From Streptomyces sp. Je 1-332 (GTDB taxonomy: Bacteria; Actinomycetota; Actinomycetes; Streptomycetales; Streptomycetaceae), in NCBI RefSeq assembly GCF_040730185.1, contig NZ_CP160402.1, positions 1,302,001 through 1,366,000 on the forward strand: DNA of 64,000 bases, read 5' to 3'. Of this stretch, positions 34,860 through 44,103 are shown piece by piece. A model generated the notes under the pieces. The model was not told the DNA's origin. It searched no databases and saw nothing but the letters and a program-made list of their open reading frames with translations. The stretch's first letter is position 1; each line of letters opens with the position of its first letter. Position numbers and translations under genes: made by a program.

Positions 34860-37040
34860 ATGCGACGCGATCAGGGCACCGGTAACCGGCGGCACGGCTC
34901 CCCAGCACGCCCGCCGAGACCCGGCAACCTCCCTCTGGAGCTGAACGCCTTCGTCGGACGCACCGGCGAACTCGCCTCTCTGGCTGCCGCGTTGGAGTCC
35001 GGACGCCTGGTCACGGTGACCGGGGTCGGCGGTGTCGGCAAGTCGCGCCTGGCTGTCCGGGCCGCCTGCGGCGCCGTGCCCGCGGACGGCGCCTGGCTGG
35101 TGGAGCTCGCCGGGGTCAGGAACCCGGATCTGGTGGAGCACGCGGTCGCCGACGCGCTGCGCCTGACGGACCACACGCACCGCACACCGCGCGAGGTCCT
35201 GCTCGACCATCTCGCGGAGCGGGAAGTCCTCCTCGTCGTCGACGGGTTCGAACACCTCGTGGAGGCGTGCGCCTCACTGGTGGGGGATCTGCTGCACCAC
35301 TCCCCCGGGCTCCGCGTGCTCGCGGTGGGCCGCCGCCCCCTCGACACCGGAGGCGAGCGGATCTTTCCGCTCGCGCCGCTGCCCGCCCCGGACGCGGCCG
35401 TGCTCTTCGCCGACCGTGCGGCGGCGGGGCTCCCCGGCTTCACCCTCGACGAGGAGAACGAGGCCGACGTGGCGGAGCTCTGCCGCCGCCTGGACGGGAT
35501 CCCGCTCGCCGTCGAGCTGGCGGCGGGGCGGCTGCGGGCCCTCTCGCCCGCCCAGCTCCTCGCCCGGCTCGACGACCGCTTCACGCTGCTCACCGGGGTG
35601 CGGCGCGATGTGCCGCCGCGGCACCAGACCCTGCGGACGGCCATCGGCTGGAGCCATGAGCTGTGCACGGCGGGCGAGCGTCTGCTGTGGTCGCGGCTCT
35701 CGGTGTTCTGCGGTCCCTTCGACCTGGAGGCGGCGGAGTACATCTGCAGCGGCGACGGCCTGCACGCCGACGACGTACTCGACGTACTCGGCGAGCTGCT
35801 CGCGCAGTCCATCGTGACCCGCGAGGAAGGGCCGGCCGGCGTCCGCTACCGCATGCTCGACACGGTCCGGGCGTACGGCGCCGACTGGCTGGAGGCGTCC
35901 GGCGACGCGGCGCGGATGCGGCGCAGGCACCGCGACTGGTACATGGGCCTCGCCACGTGGTGCGAGCTGGACTGGTTCTCGCCGCGCCAGGCGCGGGTCG
36001 CCGAGCTCGTCGACTGTGAACTGCCCAATCTGCGGGGCGCGTTGGAGTACTGCCTGACCGAGCCGGACGAGACGCATCTGGGCCAGTACCTCGCGGGCAG
36101 CCTGTGGTTCTACTGGGTGGGCTGCGGGCGGCTCGCGGAGGGGCGGCACTGGCTGGACCGCGCCCTGGAGCTGGACGGCGGCCACGACGAGTCGCGCCTC
36201 AAGGCGCTGTGGGTGCTCGGCTACGTCGCGGTCCTTCAGGGCGACACCGTCGCCGCGCTCGCCGCGCTGCAGGAGTGCAAGGACGAGGCGGAACGTACCG
36301 GCAGCTCCATCGCGACCGCGTACGCCGTGCACCGCATCGGCTGCCTCGCCCTGCTCTCGGACGACATGGAGCGCGCCGAGACCTTGCTGCGCTCGGCCCT
36401 TGAGCAGTACCGCGAGATCGGCGAACTCAACAGCAACGTCCTCATGGGCCAGGTCGAGCTGGCGATGGCCCTCGCCTTCCGCGGGGAGCTGGCCGCCGCG
36501 GTGGAGCTCTGCGAGGACGTACGCCAGGTCTGCGAGGACCACGGCGAGCGCTGGACTCTCGCGTACGCCCTCTACGTACTGGGCTTCGCGGCCTGGACGC
36601 GCGGTGAGGCCGCGACCGCGCGCGAGCTTGTCATGCGGTGCCTGGCCCTGGACCACGCCTTCAACGATCTGCTCGGCACGGTGCTCGCGATCGAGCTGCT
36701 CGCCCTGTTCACCGCGGTGGAGGGCGATCCCGCGGAGGCGGCGGTGCTGCAGGGCGCCGCGTCCCGCATCTGGCCTTCGGTCGGCCTTCCGCTGTTCGGC
36801 TCGGGGAACTTCGGCGGGCCGCACGCGCTGTGCGAGTCGCAGGCCCGCGAGCAGCTCGGCGATGCCCGCTACGAGGAGTGCGTGGCCGTCGGGGCCCGTC
36901 TCGCCCCGGACGCGGCGGTGTCGCGCGCCCTGCGCACCGGCACCCGGAGCAACGCGAAAACCCGCCGCCTGCCCCACCACGAAGGGAGGGCGGGCGACGG
37001 GCTGAAGCAGGGAGAGCTACGTCCGGGTCAGCGGGCGTAG
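34860..37040 (+). CDS. NB-ARC/TPR ATPase of the AfsR-LAL type, lacking a DNA-binding domain
   Basis: A 726-residue STAND-type ATPase. Walker A GVGGVGKS (55-62) and Walker B VLLVVDGFEHL (about 123-133) belong to an NB-ARC module, with RLDGIPLAVELAAGRL as the GLPL-like motif. The second half is TPR-like helical repeats (about 430-690). LAL or SARP regulators usually add a LuxR HTH or an N-terminal OmpR-like domain; neither is visible, and the C-terminus ends in a basic tail. It could sense a signal and act through a partner. The ATG at 34860 is preferred over TTG at 34821, which sits in the promoter. The last 13 bp overlap the convergent rpsD 3' end. Confidence 0.85.
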   Translation: MRRDQGTGNRRHGSPARPPRPGNLPLELNAFVGRTGELASLAAALESGRLVTVTGVGGVGKSRLAVRAACGAVPADGAWLVELAGVRNPDLVEHAVADALRLTDHTHRTPREVLLDHLAEREVLLVVDGFEHLVEACASLVGDLLHHSPGLRVLAVGRRPLDTGGERIFPLAPLPAPDAAVLFADRAAAGLPGFTLDEENEADVAELCRRLDGIPLAVELAAGRLRALSPAQLLARLDDRFTLLTGVRRDVPPRHQTLRTAIGWSHELCTAGERLLWSRLSVFCGPFDLEAAEYICSGDGLHADDVLDVLGELLAQSIVTREEGPAGVRYRMLDTVRAYGADWLEASGDAARMRRRHRDWYMGLATWCELDWFSPRQARVAELVDCELPNLRGALEYCLTEPDETHLGQYLAGSLWFYWVGCGRLAEGRHWLDRALELDGGHDESRLKALWVLGYVAVLQGDTVAALAALQECKDEAERTGSSIATAYAVHRIGCLALLSDDMERAETLLRSALEQYREIGELNSNVLMGQVELAMALAFRGELAAAVELCEDVRQVCEDHGERWTLAYALYVLGFAAWTRGEAATARELVMRCLALDHAFNDLLGTVLAIELLALFTAVEGDPAEAAVLQGAASRIWPSVGLPLFGSGNFGGPHALCESQAREQLGDARYEECVAVGARLAPDAAVSRALRTGTRSNAKTRRLPHHEGRAGDGLKQGELRPGQRA

Positions 37041-37642
37041 TACTCGACGACGAGCTGCTCGTCGCAGATCACGGGGATCTCCTTGCGGTTCGGGTCACGG
37101 TCCAGACGGAAGGCCAGGGCCTTCAGGTTCACCTGGAGGTAACGCGGGATCTCGCCGTCGGGGGCGAAGCCGCCCTCACGGGAGACCTGGAACAGCGGCT
37201 TCTCGCGGCTGCGCTCGCGGACCATCACGACGTCGTCGGGACGGACGCGGAACGACGGCTTGTCGACCTTGCCGCCGTTGACCTCGATGTGGCCGTGGCT
37301 GACCATCTGACGGGCCTGGTAGATCGTGCGGGCGATGCCCGAACGCAGGATCAGGGCGTCGAGACGGCGCTCGAGCTCGATGACCAGGGCCTCGCCGGTC
37401 TTGCCTTCGGCCTTCTTGGCGCGGTCGTAGGCACGGGCCATCTGCTTCTCGCTGATGTCGTACTGCGCGCGCAGACGCTGCTTCTCGAGCAGACGGACCT
37501 TGTAGTCCGAGTTCTGCTTGCGCCCACGGCCGTGCTCGCCCGGCGGGTAGGGGCGGGCCTCGAAGTACTTGACGGCCTTCGGGGTCAGCGCGATGCCGAG
37601 GGCACGCGACTTCTTGACCTTGGGGCGGGACTGGTTCGGCAT
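37028..37642 (-). CDS. rpsD: 30S ribosomal protein S4
   Basis: This 204-residue primary 16S-binding protein is also a member of the alpha-operon regulator family. It starts MPNQSRPKVKKSRALGIALT; KYFEARPYPPGEHGRGRKQN and RLDALILRSGIARTIYQARQ (S4 RNA-binding domain) are characteristic. GAGAGG is 7 nt before the ATG. It is alone here, away from the rpsM-rpsK-rpoA cluster, the usual state in Streptomyces. The N-terminal zinc cysteines of other S4 types are absent, so this is a zinc-free (C-minus) version. Its 3' end overlaps the convergent NB-ARC ATPase gene by 13 bp. Confidence 0.95.
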   Translation of the reverse strand: MPNQSRPKVKKSRALGIALTPKAVKYFEARPYPPGEHGRGRKQNSDYKVRLLEKQRLRAQYDISEKQMARAYDRAKKAEGKTGEALVIELERRLDALILRSGIARTIYQARQMVSHGHIEVNGGKVDKPSFRVRPDDVVMVRERSREKPLFQVSREGGFAPDGEIPRYLQVNLKALAFRLDRDPNRKEIPVICDEQLVVEYYAR

Positions 37643-37692
37643 GAACCAACCTCTCTGTTCATTGTGAAATCGGCTTCACCAGGGTTAGGGGA

Positions 37693-37996
37693 GGTCGCAT
37701 CCGCAGCCTGGGAAACCCATCGGATCCGGTGGTGCTGGATCCGGCGGGCAGCCGCTCCCTGGTCTGGGCACTATGTGCAGCACGCGAGTGGCCCACCGAC
37801 CGCTTCCCGGAGTACGAGATGGTGGTGGGCTGCCCGCGACACCTTCGACGGTGCGCGACGCTCCTGGAGATCCCTGGACGGTGAGGTCCTGGGCTCCGGC
37901 TGGATGTCCCGTTCTGGTGGTGCCGGTACGAGACCGGACACGGGACGCAGCACTTCGGGCAAGTGTACCGGGTGCCGAGGGGTGCCTCGGCCGCGG
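37693..37996 (+). pseudogene. Possible gene remnant with an internal stop
   Basis: In one plus-strand frame the sequence reads like protein (for example WPTDRFPEYEMVVGCPRHLR, then after one TGA at 37882-37884, VPFWWCRYETGHGTQHFGQV), with third positions mostly G or C on both sides of the stop. A GTG at 37729 would give 51 residues. No ribosome-binding site or recognisable family is seen. It may be a decayed gene or chance in G+C-rich DNA. Confidence 0.3.
37974..37991 (-). terminator. Hairpin after the HNH gene
   Basis: GCCGAGG (37974-37980) and CCTCGGC (37985-37991) form a 7-bp stem with a GGTG loop, 24 nt beyond the HNH gene stop on the minus strand. Confidence 0.5.
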
Positions 37997-38015
37997 GCGT
38001 CTCGGGGCACCTGCC

Positions 38016-38768
38016 TCAGCCGCAGGTGGCGAGGAGGTCCTGGAGGGCCAGTTTCTCGGGGGCCGTGACCGTGAGGGCGTACTTGGCCTTGATCCCGGTC
38101 CAGCGGCGGCCGTACTCACACCAGTATTCCTTGCGCGGGGGCTTCCACTTGTCGGGGGTCTGACTGCTCTTCGTGTAGTTCGTCGCCTTGTCGGCGGCGA
38201 GCAGGACGTCCAGGTCATTGGCGTATGTGAGGCGCCGCTCGGCGGTCCACGCCCAGGCTCCGGCCCGCCAGGCGGCGCCGAGCGCGACGACGTGGTCGGT
38301 CTGGATCTGCGAGGCGCGACGGTAGGAGTACGGCAGCTCCTTGCCGGTGTACGGGTCGTGCAGGACGCCGGAGAGGACCACGCAGGGGTTGCGGTCGCCC
38401 TCGCGCAGGTCCTTCAGGTCGCGTCGAAGGACGTCGTCACGGGTGTCGCAGCCGTTGCGGCCGCCGGGGGCGTCGGTGTCGTCGGACCAGCCGACGCCGA
38501 ACGCGGAGCGCTTGTACGTCTGCCAGTTCTTGCCCCATGCGACGGTGAGGCCGGTGAGCTGGTCGCGGGCCTGCGCGGCGGTGGGCGGGAAGCCGGGGCC
38601 GACGAGGGCGGCCGTGGGCGACGGTTTCGCCGTCGACTCCGTGGCCTCCTTCGCTGTCCCGGTCGCGCGGCGGGACTCGGCGCGCTCCAGCTGCGGTGGC
38701 GTGCAGGCCGTGGCGAGGGCGGCAACGAGCAGGAGGGCACCCGCGCGCGATCCCGCTGCTGTGCCCAT
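38016..38768 (-). CDS. Exported HNH (DUF1524) family lipoprotein
   Basis: A 250-residue protein with an N-terminal signal MGTAAGSRAGALLLVAALAT and a lipobox-like LATAC (Cys22), so it is probably lipid-anchored outside the cell. The mature part carries an HNH/DUF1524 domain: QIQTDHVVALGAAWRAGAWA, NDLDVLLAADKATNYTKS, and TPDKWKPPRKEYWCEY. Such proteins are annotated as HNH nucleases. An outer-surface nuclease could take up or degrade DNA. ATG at 38768 has no clear Shine-Dalgarno; the signal peptide makes it the sensible start. It sits 52 nt downstream of rarA. Confidence 0.8.
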   Translation of the reverse strand: MGTAAGSRAGALLLVAALATACTPPQLERAESRRATGTAKEATESTAKPSPTAALVGPGFPPTAAQARDQLTGLTVAWGKNWQTYKRSAFGVGWSDDTDAPGGRNGCDTRDDVLRRDLKDLREGDRNPCVVLSGVLHDPYTGKELPYSYRRASQIQTDHVVALGAAWRAGAWAWTAERRLTYANDLDVLLAADKATNYTKSSQTPDKWKPPRKEYWCEYGRRWTGIKAKYALTVTAPEKLALQDLLATCG

Positions 38769-38820
38769 GGCGCCGAGCGTAGGCGGGAGCGCCGGGGTCC
38801 GCCCGCCGGAAGCCGGGCGG

Positions 38821-40170
38821 CTACTCCCCCTTGAGGCGCTCCCGAACCCGCTCCACCACGTCCGCGTACCGCGCCTCGGCCCCATAGCGCGTGGGTTGGT
38901 AGTAACGCTTGGCGGCGACGGTGTCCGGTGCGTACTGCTGGGCGGCGATCGCGCCCGGCACGTCGTGCGGATACACATAGCCCTGGGCGTGGCCGAGTTT
39001 GGCCGCTCCCTTGTAGTGCCCGTCGCGCAGGTGGGGCGGGACGGGGCCCGCGAGGCCCGCGCGGACGTCGGCCTGGGCTGACTGGATGGCGATCGTCGCG
39101 GCGTTCGACTTCGGGGCCAGGGCGAGGGCGATCGTCGCGTGGCTGAGGGTGAGCGCTGCCTCCGGGAAGCCGATCATCGCGACGGCCTGGGCGGCGGCGA
39201 CCGCGGTGGGCAGTGCCGTGGGGTCGGCGAGGCCGATGTCCTCGCTCGCGGAGATCATCAGGCGCCGTGCGATGAAGCGGGGGTCCTCGCCCGCCTCGAT
39301 CATCCTGGCCAGGTAGTGCAGGGCCGCGTCCACGTCCGAACCGCGGATGGACTTGATCAGGGCGCTCGCGACGTCGTAGTGCTGGTCGCCGTCCCTGTCG
39401 TACTTCACGGCCGCGCGGTCGACCGACTCCTCCAGGGTCTGGAGGGTGATCTCCTTCTCCCCCTTGGCGATAGCCGAGCCCGCGCCGGCCTCCAGGGCGG
39501 TGAGCGCGCGCCGGGCGTCGCCGCCGGAGATCCGCAGGAGATGCTCCTCGGTGTCCTCGGGCAGCTCCACCGCGCCGCCGAGGCCCCGCTCCTCGGCGAG
39601 CGCCCGGCGCAGCAGCCCGCGCAGGTCGTCGTCCGTGAGGGGTTCGAGCGTGAGGAGGAGGGAGCGGGACAGGAGCGGGGAGATGATCGAGAAGTACGGG
39701 TTCTCGGTCGTCGCCGCGATGAGCGTGACCCAGCGGTTCTCGACGGCGGGTAGCAGGGAGTCCTGCTGGGCCTTGCTGAAGCGGTGGATCTCGTCCAGGA
39801 AGAGGACGGTCTCCTTGCCGTGGCCGCCCATCGCGCGCCGGGCGCCCTCGATGACCGCGCGGACTTCCTTCACTCCGGCGGTGATCGCGGAGAGCTCCAC
39901 GAAGCGCTTGTTCGTGGCCTTGGAGACCACGTAGGCAAGGGTCGTCTTGCCGATGCCGGGCGGTCCCCACAGGAACACCGACGACGGTCCCGCCGGTCCT
40001 CCGCCGCCCTCGCCGACCAGCCTCCGCAGGGGCGAGCCCTGCTTCAGCAGATGCTGCTGGCCGACGACTTCTTCCAGGGTGCGCGGGCGCATCCGGACGG
40101 CCAGGGGACTCGTCGACGGGTCCTTCTCCTGGCGGTCCTCGGCGGCTGCGGTGAACAGATCGGGCTCCAC
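38821..40170 (-). CDS. rarA: Replication-associated recombination protein RarA (MgsA)
   Basis: A 449-residue AAA+ ATPase related to RuvB and clamp loaders that acts at stalled forks. Walker [10 protein letters not shown] (near residue 70), Walker [20 protein letters not shown], sensor 1 ATTENPYF and the C-terminal tetramerisation domain ([20 protein letters not shown]) are present. GTG start at 40170. It lies between the VKOR gene and the HNH gene on one strand. The window also contains priA, ruvABC and ruvX, a notable density of fork-repair genes. Confidence 0.94.
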   Translation of the reverse strand: MEPDLFTAAAEDRQEKDPSTSPLAVRMRPRTLEEVVGQQHLLKQGSPLRRLVGEGGGGPAGPSSVFLWGPPGIGKTTLAYVVSKATNKRFVELSAITAGVKEVRAVIEGARRAMGGHGKETVLFLDEIHRFSKAQQDSLLPAVENRWVTLIAATTENPYFSIISPLLSRSLLLTLEPLTDDDLRGLLRRALAEERGLGGAVELPEDTEEHLLRISGGDARRALTALEAGAGSAIAKGEKEITLQTLEESVDRAAVKYDRDGDQHYDVASALIKSIRGSDVDAALHYLARMIEAGEDPRFIARRLMISASEDIGLADPTALPTAVAAAQAVAMIGFPEAALTLSHATIALALAPKSNAATIAIQSAQADVRAGLAGPVPPHLRDGHYKGAAKLGHAQGYVYPHDVPGAIAAQQYAPDTVAAKRYYQPTRYGAEARYADVVERVRERLKGE

Positions 40171-40214
40171 GGTTCGAACCCTACGTCAGCCCACTGACAA
40201 CGCCCCCGGCGCTG

Positions 40215-40874
40215 TCAGCTGGTCCAGAAGTCCCACCAGCGGGTGAGGATCAGCATGCCGATGATGCCGACGTGCAGCACCGGAAGCACCCAGGTGAACT
40301 CGGCGAAGAACGTACGCAGCCAGGACGGCCCGGGCAGGAAGCCGTTACGGACGTTGAACGAGGTCACGTACCAGAACATGACGATCGTGGCGACCCAGGC
40401 CAGGCAGCACCACAGGCACAGCGAGTTGATCTCGTACAGCGACTGGTACATCAGCCACGTGCAGAAACCGACGCCGAAGAGCATGCCCGCGTTCAGCGTC
40501 AGCCAGTACCAGCGCGGGAAACGCGCACGGCCCAGCAGACTCATGCCGACACAGATCACGACGGCGTATGCGGCGATGCCCAGCATCGGGTTCGGGAACC
40601 CGAACACCGACGCCTGCTCGCTCTTCATGATGTTGCCGCAGGAGACCACCGGATTCAGGCTGCAGCCGGGCGTGAAGTCCGGGTCTTCGAGGAGCTTGAA
40701 CTTGTCCAGCGTGATGACCCACGCCGCGAGCAGTCCCGCCGCACCCGTGATCACCAGAAGCAGCGCGAACGCACGGCTCCCGCCGACACTGCGTGGCGCG
40801 TCCGCGTCCCTTCCCCCGTGGTCGTGATCCTGCTGGGAGGGGCGGCTTCCGCTTGCCGGGGTCGTCTTGCTCAT
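40215..40874 (-). CDS. Vitamin K epoxide reductase (VKOR)-family membrane protein
   Basis: A 219-residue integral membrane protein with about five transmembrane helices. The loop cysteines lie in [20 protein letters not shown] and the active CxxC in [10 protein letters not shown]. In Actinobacteria VKOR replaces DsbB, re-oxidising extracellular DsbA-like thiol oxidases by passing electrons to menaquinone. No fused thioredoxin domain is present and no DsbA-like gene is in the window. ATG at 40874 follows a Ser/Asp/His-rich stretch; the GTG one codon earlier is possible. It lies upstream of rarA. Confidence 0.9.
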   Translation of the reverse strand: MSKTTPASGSRPSQQDHDHGGRDADAPRSVGGSRAFALLLVITGAAGLLAAWVITLDKFKLLEDPDFTPGCSLNPVVSCGNIMKSEQASVFGFPNPMLGIAAYAVVICVGMSLLGRARFPRWYWLTLNAGMLFGVGFCTWLMYQSLYEINSLCLWCCLAWVATIVMFWYVTSFNVRNGFLPGPSWLRTFFAEFTWVLPVLHVGIIGMLILTRWWDFWTS

Positions 40875-40968
40875 CACGCCGTTCCGTCGCTTGGGGGGCC
40901 TGGGGGCAGGGACATTGTGCCGCACGCACGCGGGTCTCCACCGTTCGATGGAGATAAGGAGGTACGTG

Positions 40969-41006
40969 CGAAGGGCCCCGGGCGTTCGGTTCGCCGGGGC
41001 CCTTCG
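40969..41006 (-). terminator. Terminator of hisS
   Basis: A 15-bp perfect stem (40969-40983 with 40992-41006) and an 8-nt loop, 15 nt past the hisS stop. It lies between hisS and the VKOR start. Confidence 0.8.
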
Positions 41007-41021
41007 TCTGCGCGCGCGAGG

Positions 41022-42284
41022 CTAGGCCAGCTTGCCCTTCAGGACGGCCACGATCTCGTCCACCGCGACGGCGTCCTGCTCCCCGGACTCCATGTCCTTG
41101 AGCTGGACGACACCCTCGGCAAGATCACGCTCACCGGCGACGATCGTGAAGCGTGCGCCGCTGCGGTTGGCGTTCTTCATGGCTCCCTTGAGGCCCTTGC
41201 CGCCGTACGAGAAGTCGGCGGCGACGCCCGCCCTGCGCAGCTCGGTCACCTTGGCGAACAGCACCCGGCGCGCCTCGTCGCCCAACGGCACCGCGAACAC
41301 ACTGGTCGCCGAGGGCAGTTCGAGTTCCACGCCCTCCGCCTCCAGGGCGAGGACCGTGCGGTCCACGCCGAGCGCCCAGCCGACCGACGGCAGCGAGGGG
41401 CCGCCGATCATCTCGGACAGGCCGTCGTAGCGACCGCCGCCGCCGACCGCGGACTGCGAGCCGAGGCCGTCGTGGACGAACTCGAAAGTCGTGCGGGTGT
41501 AGTAGTCCAGGCCGCGGACCAGCTTCTCGTCGTCCTCGAAGGCGACGCCCGCCTCCGTGATCAGCTCGCGGACCTGCTCGTGGTACGCCTTGCACGCGTC
41601 GCACAGGTAGTCGCGCAGCATCGGGGCGCCGACCAGCTGCTTCTGGACGTCGTCGCGCTTGTCGTCGAGGACCCGCAGCGGGTTGATGTCGATACGTCGA
41701 CGTGTCTCCTCGTCCAGGTCGAGCCCGCGCAGGAAGTCCTGCAGCGCGGCGCGGTAGACGGGGCGGCACTCCTTGTCGCCGAGCGAGTTCAGCAGGATGC
41801 GGAACTGGCGCAGGCCGAGCGCGCGGTACGCCTGGTCCGCGAGGATGATCAACTCGGCGTCGAGGGCCGGGTCCTCGGCGCCGATCGCCTCGGCGCCGAC
41901 CTGCGAGAAGTGGCGGTAGCGGCCCTTCTGCGGGCGCTCGTAGCGGTAGTACGAGCCGGAGTACCAGAGCTTGACCGGGAGGTTGCCCGCCTTGTGCAGG
42001 TTGGCCTCCAGGGCCGCGCGCAGCACGGAGGCGGTGCCTTCGGGGCGGAGGGCGAGCTGGTCGCCGCCCTTGGTCTCGAAGGCGTACATCTCCTTGGAGA
42101 CGATGTCGGTGGACTCGCCGACTCCGCGCGAGAACAGCTCGACGTTCTCGAAGCCGGGGGTCTCGACGTAGCCGTAGCCGGAGTTCTTCAGGGGCGCGGA
42201 GATGGCCTCGCGCACCGCCAGATACGTCGCCGAGTCCGGGGGCAGGAGGTCGTAGGTGCCCTTGGGGGCCTTGAAGGTGCTCAC
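41022..42284 (-). CDS. hisS: Histidyl-tRNA synthetase
   Basis: A 420-residue class II synthetase. [20 protein letters not shown] is the usual start; motif 2 is [20 protein letters not shown], the histidine-specific HisA motif is [14 protein letters not shown], and motif 3 has GWALGVDR. The C-terminal anticodon domain follows. GTG at 42284 is the family start, with a weak GAGAG site. It follows the MBL hydrolase by 13 nt and ends at a strong terminator. Confidence 0.96.
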   Translation of the reverse strand: MSTFKAPKGTYDLLPPDSATYLAVREAISAPLKNSGYGYVETPGFENVELFSRGVGESTDIVSKEMYAFETKGGDQLALRPEGTASVLRAALEANLHKAGNLPVKLWYSGSYYRYERPQKGRYRHFSQVGAEAIGAEDPALDAELIILADQAYRALGLRQFRILLNSLGDKECRPVYRAALQDFLRGLDLDEETRRRIDINPLRVLDDKRDDVQKQLVGAPMLRDYLCDACKAYHEQVRELITEAGVAFEDDEKLVRGLDYYTRTTFEFVHDGLGSQSAVGGGGRYDGLSEMIGGPSLPSVGWALGVDRTVLALEAEGVELELPSATSVFAVPLGDEARRVLFAKVTELRRAGVAADFSYGGKGLKGAMKNANRSGARFTIVAGERDLAEGVVQLKDMESGEQDAVAVDEIVAVLKGKLA

Positions 42285-42297
42285 GGGTTTTCTCTCG

Positions 42298-43002
42298 TCA
42301 CATTCCTCGTCGGGGAGCGTCGGCTCCCAGGCCGGCGGCCACCTGACGCAGATACGGGTTGGTGGCGCGCTCACGGCCGATGGTCGTGTGCTCGTTGTGA
42401 CCGGGCAGGACCACGGTCGAGTCGTCGAGCGGCAGGCACACGCGCGCCAGCGATTCGAGCATCTCGTCGTGCGATCCGCCGGGCATGTCGGTGCGGCCGA
42501 TGGAGCCGGCGAAGAGCAGGTCGCCCGAGAAGAACACCGAGGGAACCTCGGCGGACTCGGGGAGCTGGAACGTCACCGACCCCTTCGTATGCCCCGGCGC
42601 GTGCGCGACGGAGAAGTCCAGACCGGCGAGCTTCAACCGGGCGCCGTCGGCCAGCTCCTTGACGTCGGAGGGCTCCCCCACGGTCAGTTCGCCGAGCAGC
42701 TGCGCGCCGAGGGAACGGCCGATGGCCTTCTCCGGGTCGCTCATCATGTACCGGTCGTCGGGGTGGATCCACGCGGGTACGTCGTGCGCACCGCAGACCG
42801 GCACGACCGAGGCGACATGGTCGATGTGGCCATGGGTGAGGACGACCGCGACGGGCTTGAGCCGATGCTTCTTGAGTGCTTCCTCGACTCCCTCGGCGGC
42901 CTGGTGGCCCGGGTCGATGATCACGCACTCCTCGCCTGCGGCGGGGGCGACCAAGTAGCAGTTGGTGCCCCAGGCCCCGGCGGGAAACCCGGCAATGAGC
43001 AC
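42298..43002 (-). CDS. MBL-fold metallo-hydrolase (glyoxalase II-like)
   Basis: A 234-residue metallo-beta-lactamase-fold protein. The zinc motif [11 protein letters not shown] (THxHxDH) lies near residue 56, with further ligands in [25 protein letters not shown] and [12 protein letters not shown]. This pattern is close to hydroxyacylglutathione hydrolase-like enzymes; Streptomyces lack glutathione, so the thioester substrate is probably a mycothiol or other thiol derivative (inference). GTG start at 43002. It is cotranscribed with hisS, a conserved pair in Actinobacteria. Confidence 0.9.
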   Translation of the reverse strand: MLIAGFPAGAWGTNCYLVAPAAGEECVIIDPGHQAAEGVEEALKKHRLKPVAVVLTHGHIDHVASVVPVCGAHDVPAWIHPDDRYMMSDPEKAIGRSLGAQLLGELTVGEPSDVKELADGARLKLAGLDFSVAHAPGHTKGSVTFQLPESAEVPSVFFSGDLLFAGSIGRTDMPGGSHDEMLESLARVCLPLDDSTVVLPGHNEHTTIGRERATNPYLRQVAAGLGADAPRRGM

Positions 43003-43148
43003 GATCGTCCTTCGTTCGTCGTCCGGCGGAGGTGACCGCGCGGGATCGCGGCAGATCAGAGCCTACCGGCGCTCCCGATTCCACAGCTAACCCATATACG
43101 GTACGGGGCTAACAGAAGCGGTCATCCACGCAGAGGAGAGATCACCCG

Positions 43149-43970
43149 GTGGTCAGCAACGATCAGCGGCGGCGTCAGCTCGCCCGGGAGAAGTTCTTGC
43201 GGCAGCAGCAGCGCCGGGAGGCCGCGCGACGCAGGGCGCGGATGCGCAACGCGGTGATCGCCTCGGCGCTCGCGGTGGTCCTGGCGGGCGGCGCCGTGTC
43301 GTACGCGGCAGGCGCCTTCGACGACGACAGCACGTCGGAGAAAACATCGAACGCGAACCCCACCACCAAGGCGGATCCCTGCGAGAAGCCCGCGGGCGGC
43401 AAGGTGAAGCCGCTCAGCTTCAAGAAGGAACCGAAGCTCACGATCGACAAGTCGGCCGACTACACGATGAAGCTCGCCACCACCTGCGGCGACATCGACC
43501 TGAACCTCTCGGCGGCCAAGGCTCCGCGCACCGTCAACTCCTTCAACTTCCTTGTGAACAAGGGCTATCTCGACCACACGAAGTGCCACCGGCTCGTCTC
43601 GGGCGGCATCTACGTCCTGCAGTGCGGTGACCCGAAGGGCACCGGCGAGGGCGGCCCCGGTTACTCGATCCCGGACGAGAACCTCAAGGACAAGAGCCTG
43701 AAGGGGAACGTGTATCCGGCGGGTACGGTCGCGATGGCCAACCAGTACAACGCCCAGGAGAAGAAGGGCCGTGACTCCGGCGGCAGCCAGTTCTTCCTGG
43801 TCTACCAGGACAGTCAGCTGCCGCCCGACTACACACCGTTCGGGACCATTTCCGATTCCGGGATGAAGGTGCTCAAGAAGATCGCCGACGCCGGCGAGAG
43901 CACCGGGCAGGGCGAGGGCGCCCCGAACGCGACGGTCGTCATCAACAAGGCGACCGTGTCGAAATCCTGA
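43149..43970 (+). CDS. Membrane-anchored cyclophilin-type peptidyl-prolyl isomerase
   Basis: A 273-residue protein with a basic N-terminus (QRRRQLAREKFLRQQQRREA), one transmembrane helix (about residues 33-54) and an external cyclophilin domain from about residue 100. The fold signature SFNFLVNKGYLDHTKCHRLV and QFFLVYQDSQLPPDYTPFG are present, though the catalytic-Arg region reads HRLVSGGIYVLQCGD instead of the FHRVIxxFMxQGG type. It probably assists folding of exported proteins. Start GTG at 43149 with GGAG upstream. It is the first plus-strand gene after the hisS unit. Confidence 0.88.
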   Translation: MVSNDQRRRQLAREKFLRQQQRREAARRRARMRNAVIASALAVVLAGGAVSYAAGAFDDDSTSEKTSNANPTTKADPCEKPAGGKVKPLSFKKEPKLTIDKSADYTMKLATTCGDIDLNLSAAKAPRTVNSFNFLVNKGYLDHTKCHRLVSGGIYVLQCGDPKGTGEGGPGYSIPDENLKDKSLKGNVYPAGTVAMANQYNAQEKKGRDSGGSQFFLVYQDSQLPPDYTPFGTISDSGMKVLKKIADAGESTGQGEGAPNATVVINKATVSKS

Positions 43971-44103
43971 CCGCCCGCGGGCAAACTTCGGACGCGCGGG
44001 GTGCGGACAGCCGCCCCGCCGGTCGCCTATCTTGGCGGTGACGAAACTGTGGACGATGCCGGGGGCCCGAGGCCCTGCGCAGGCATCATGTGGAGGAGGC
44101 GCT

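Larger units (their letters stand above)
37643..38015. other. Spacer between rpsD and the HNH gene
   Basis: A 373-bp stretch with no intact gene. It should hold the rpsD promoter (minus strand) and the 3' end of the HNH transcript. It also contains the plus-strand coding-like remnant at 37693-37996 and a 7-bp hairpin at 37974-37991. Confidence 0.5.

Noticed and set aside
40165..40185. tRNA T-loop-like GGTTCGAACC at the start of rarA
   Set aside because: It covers the rarA start and no D-arm, anticodon arm or acceptor stem surrounds it on either strand.
40948..41025. 25-codon plus-strand ORF after AAGGAGGT at 40956
   Set aside because: The ORF runs through the hisS terminator stem, its codons follow from the inverted repeat, and nothing upstream suggests a promoter.
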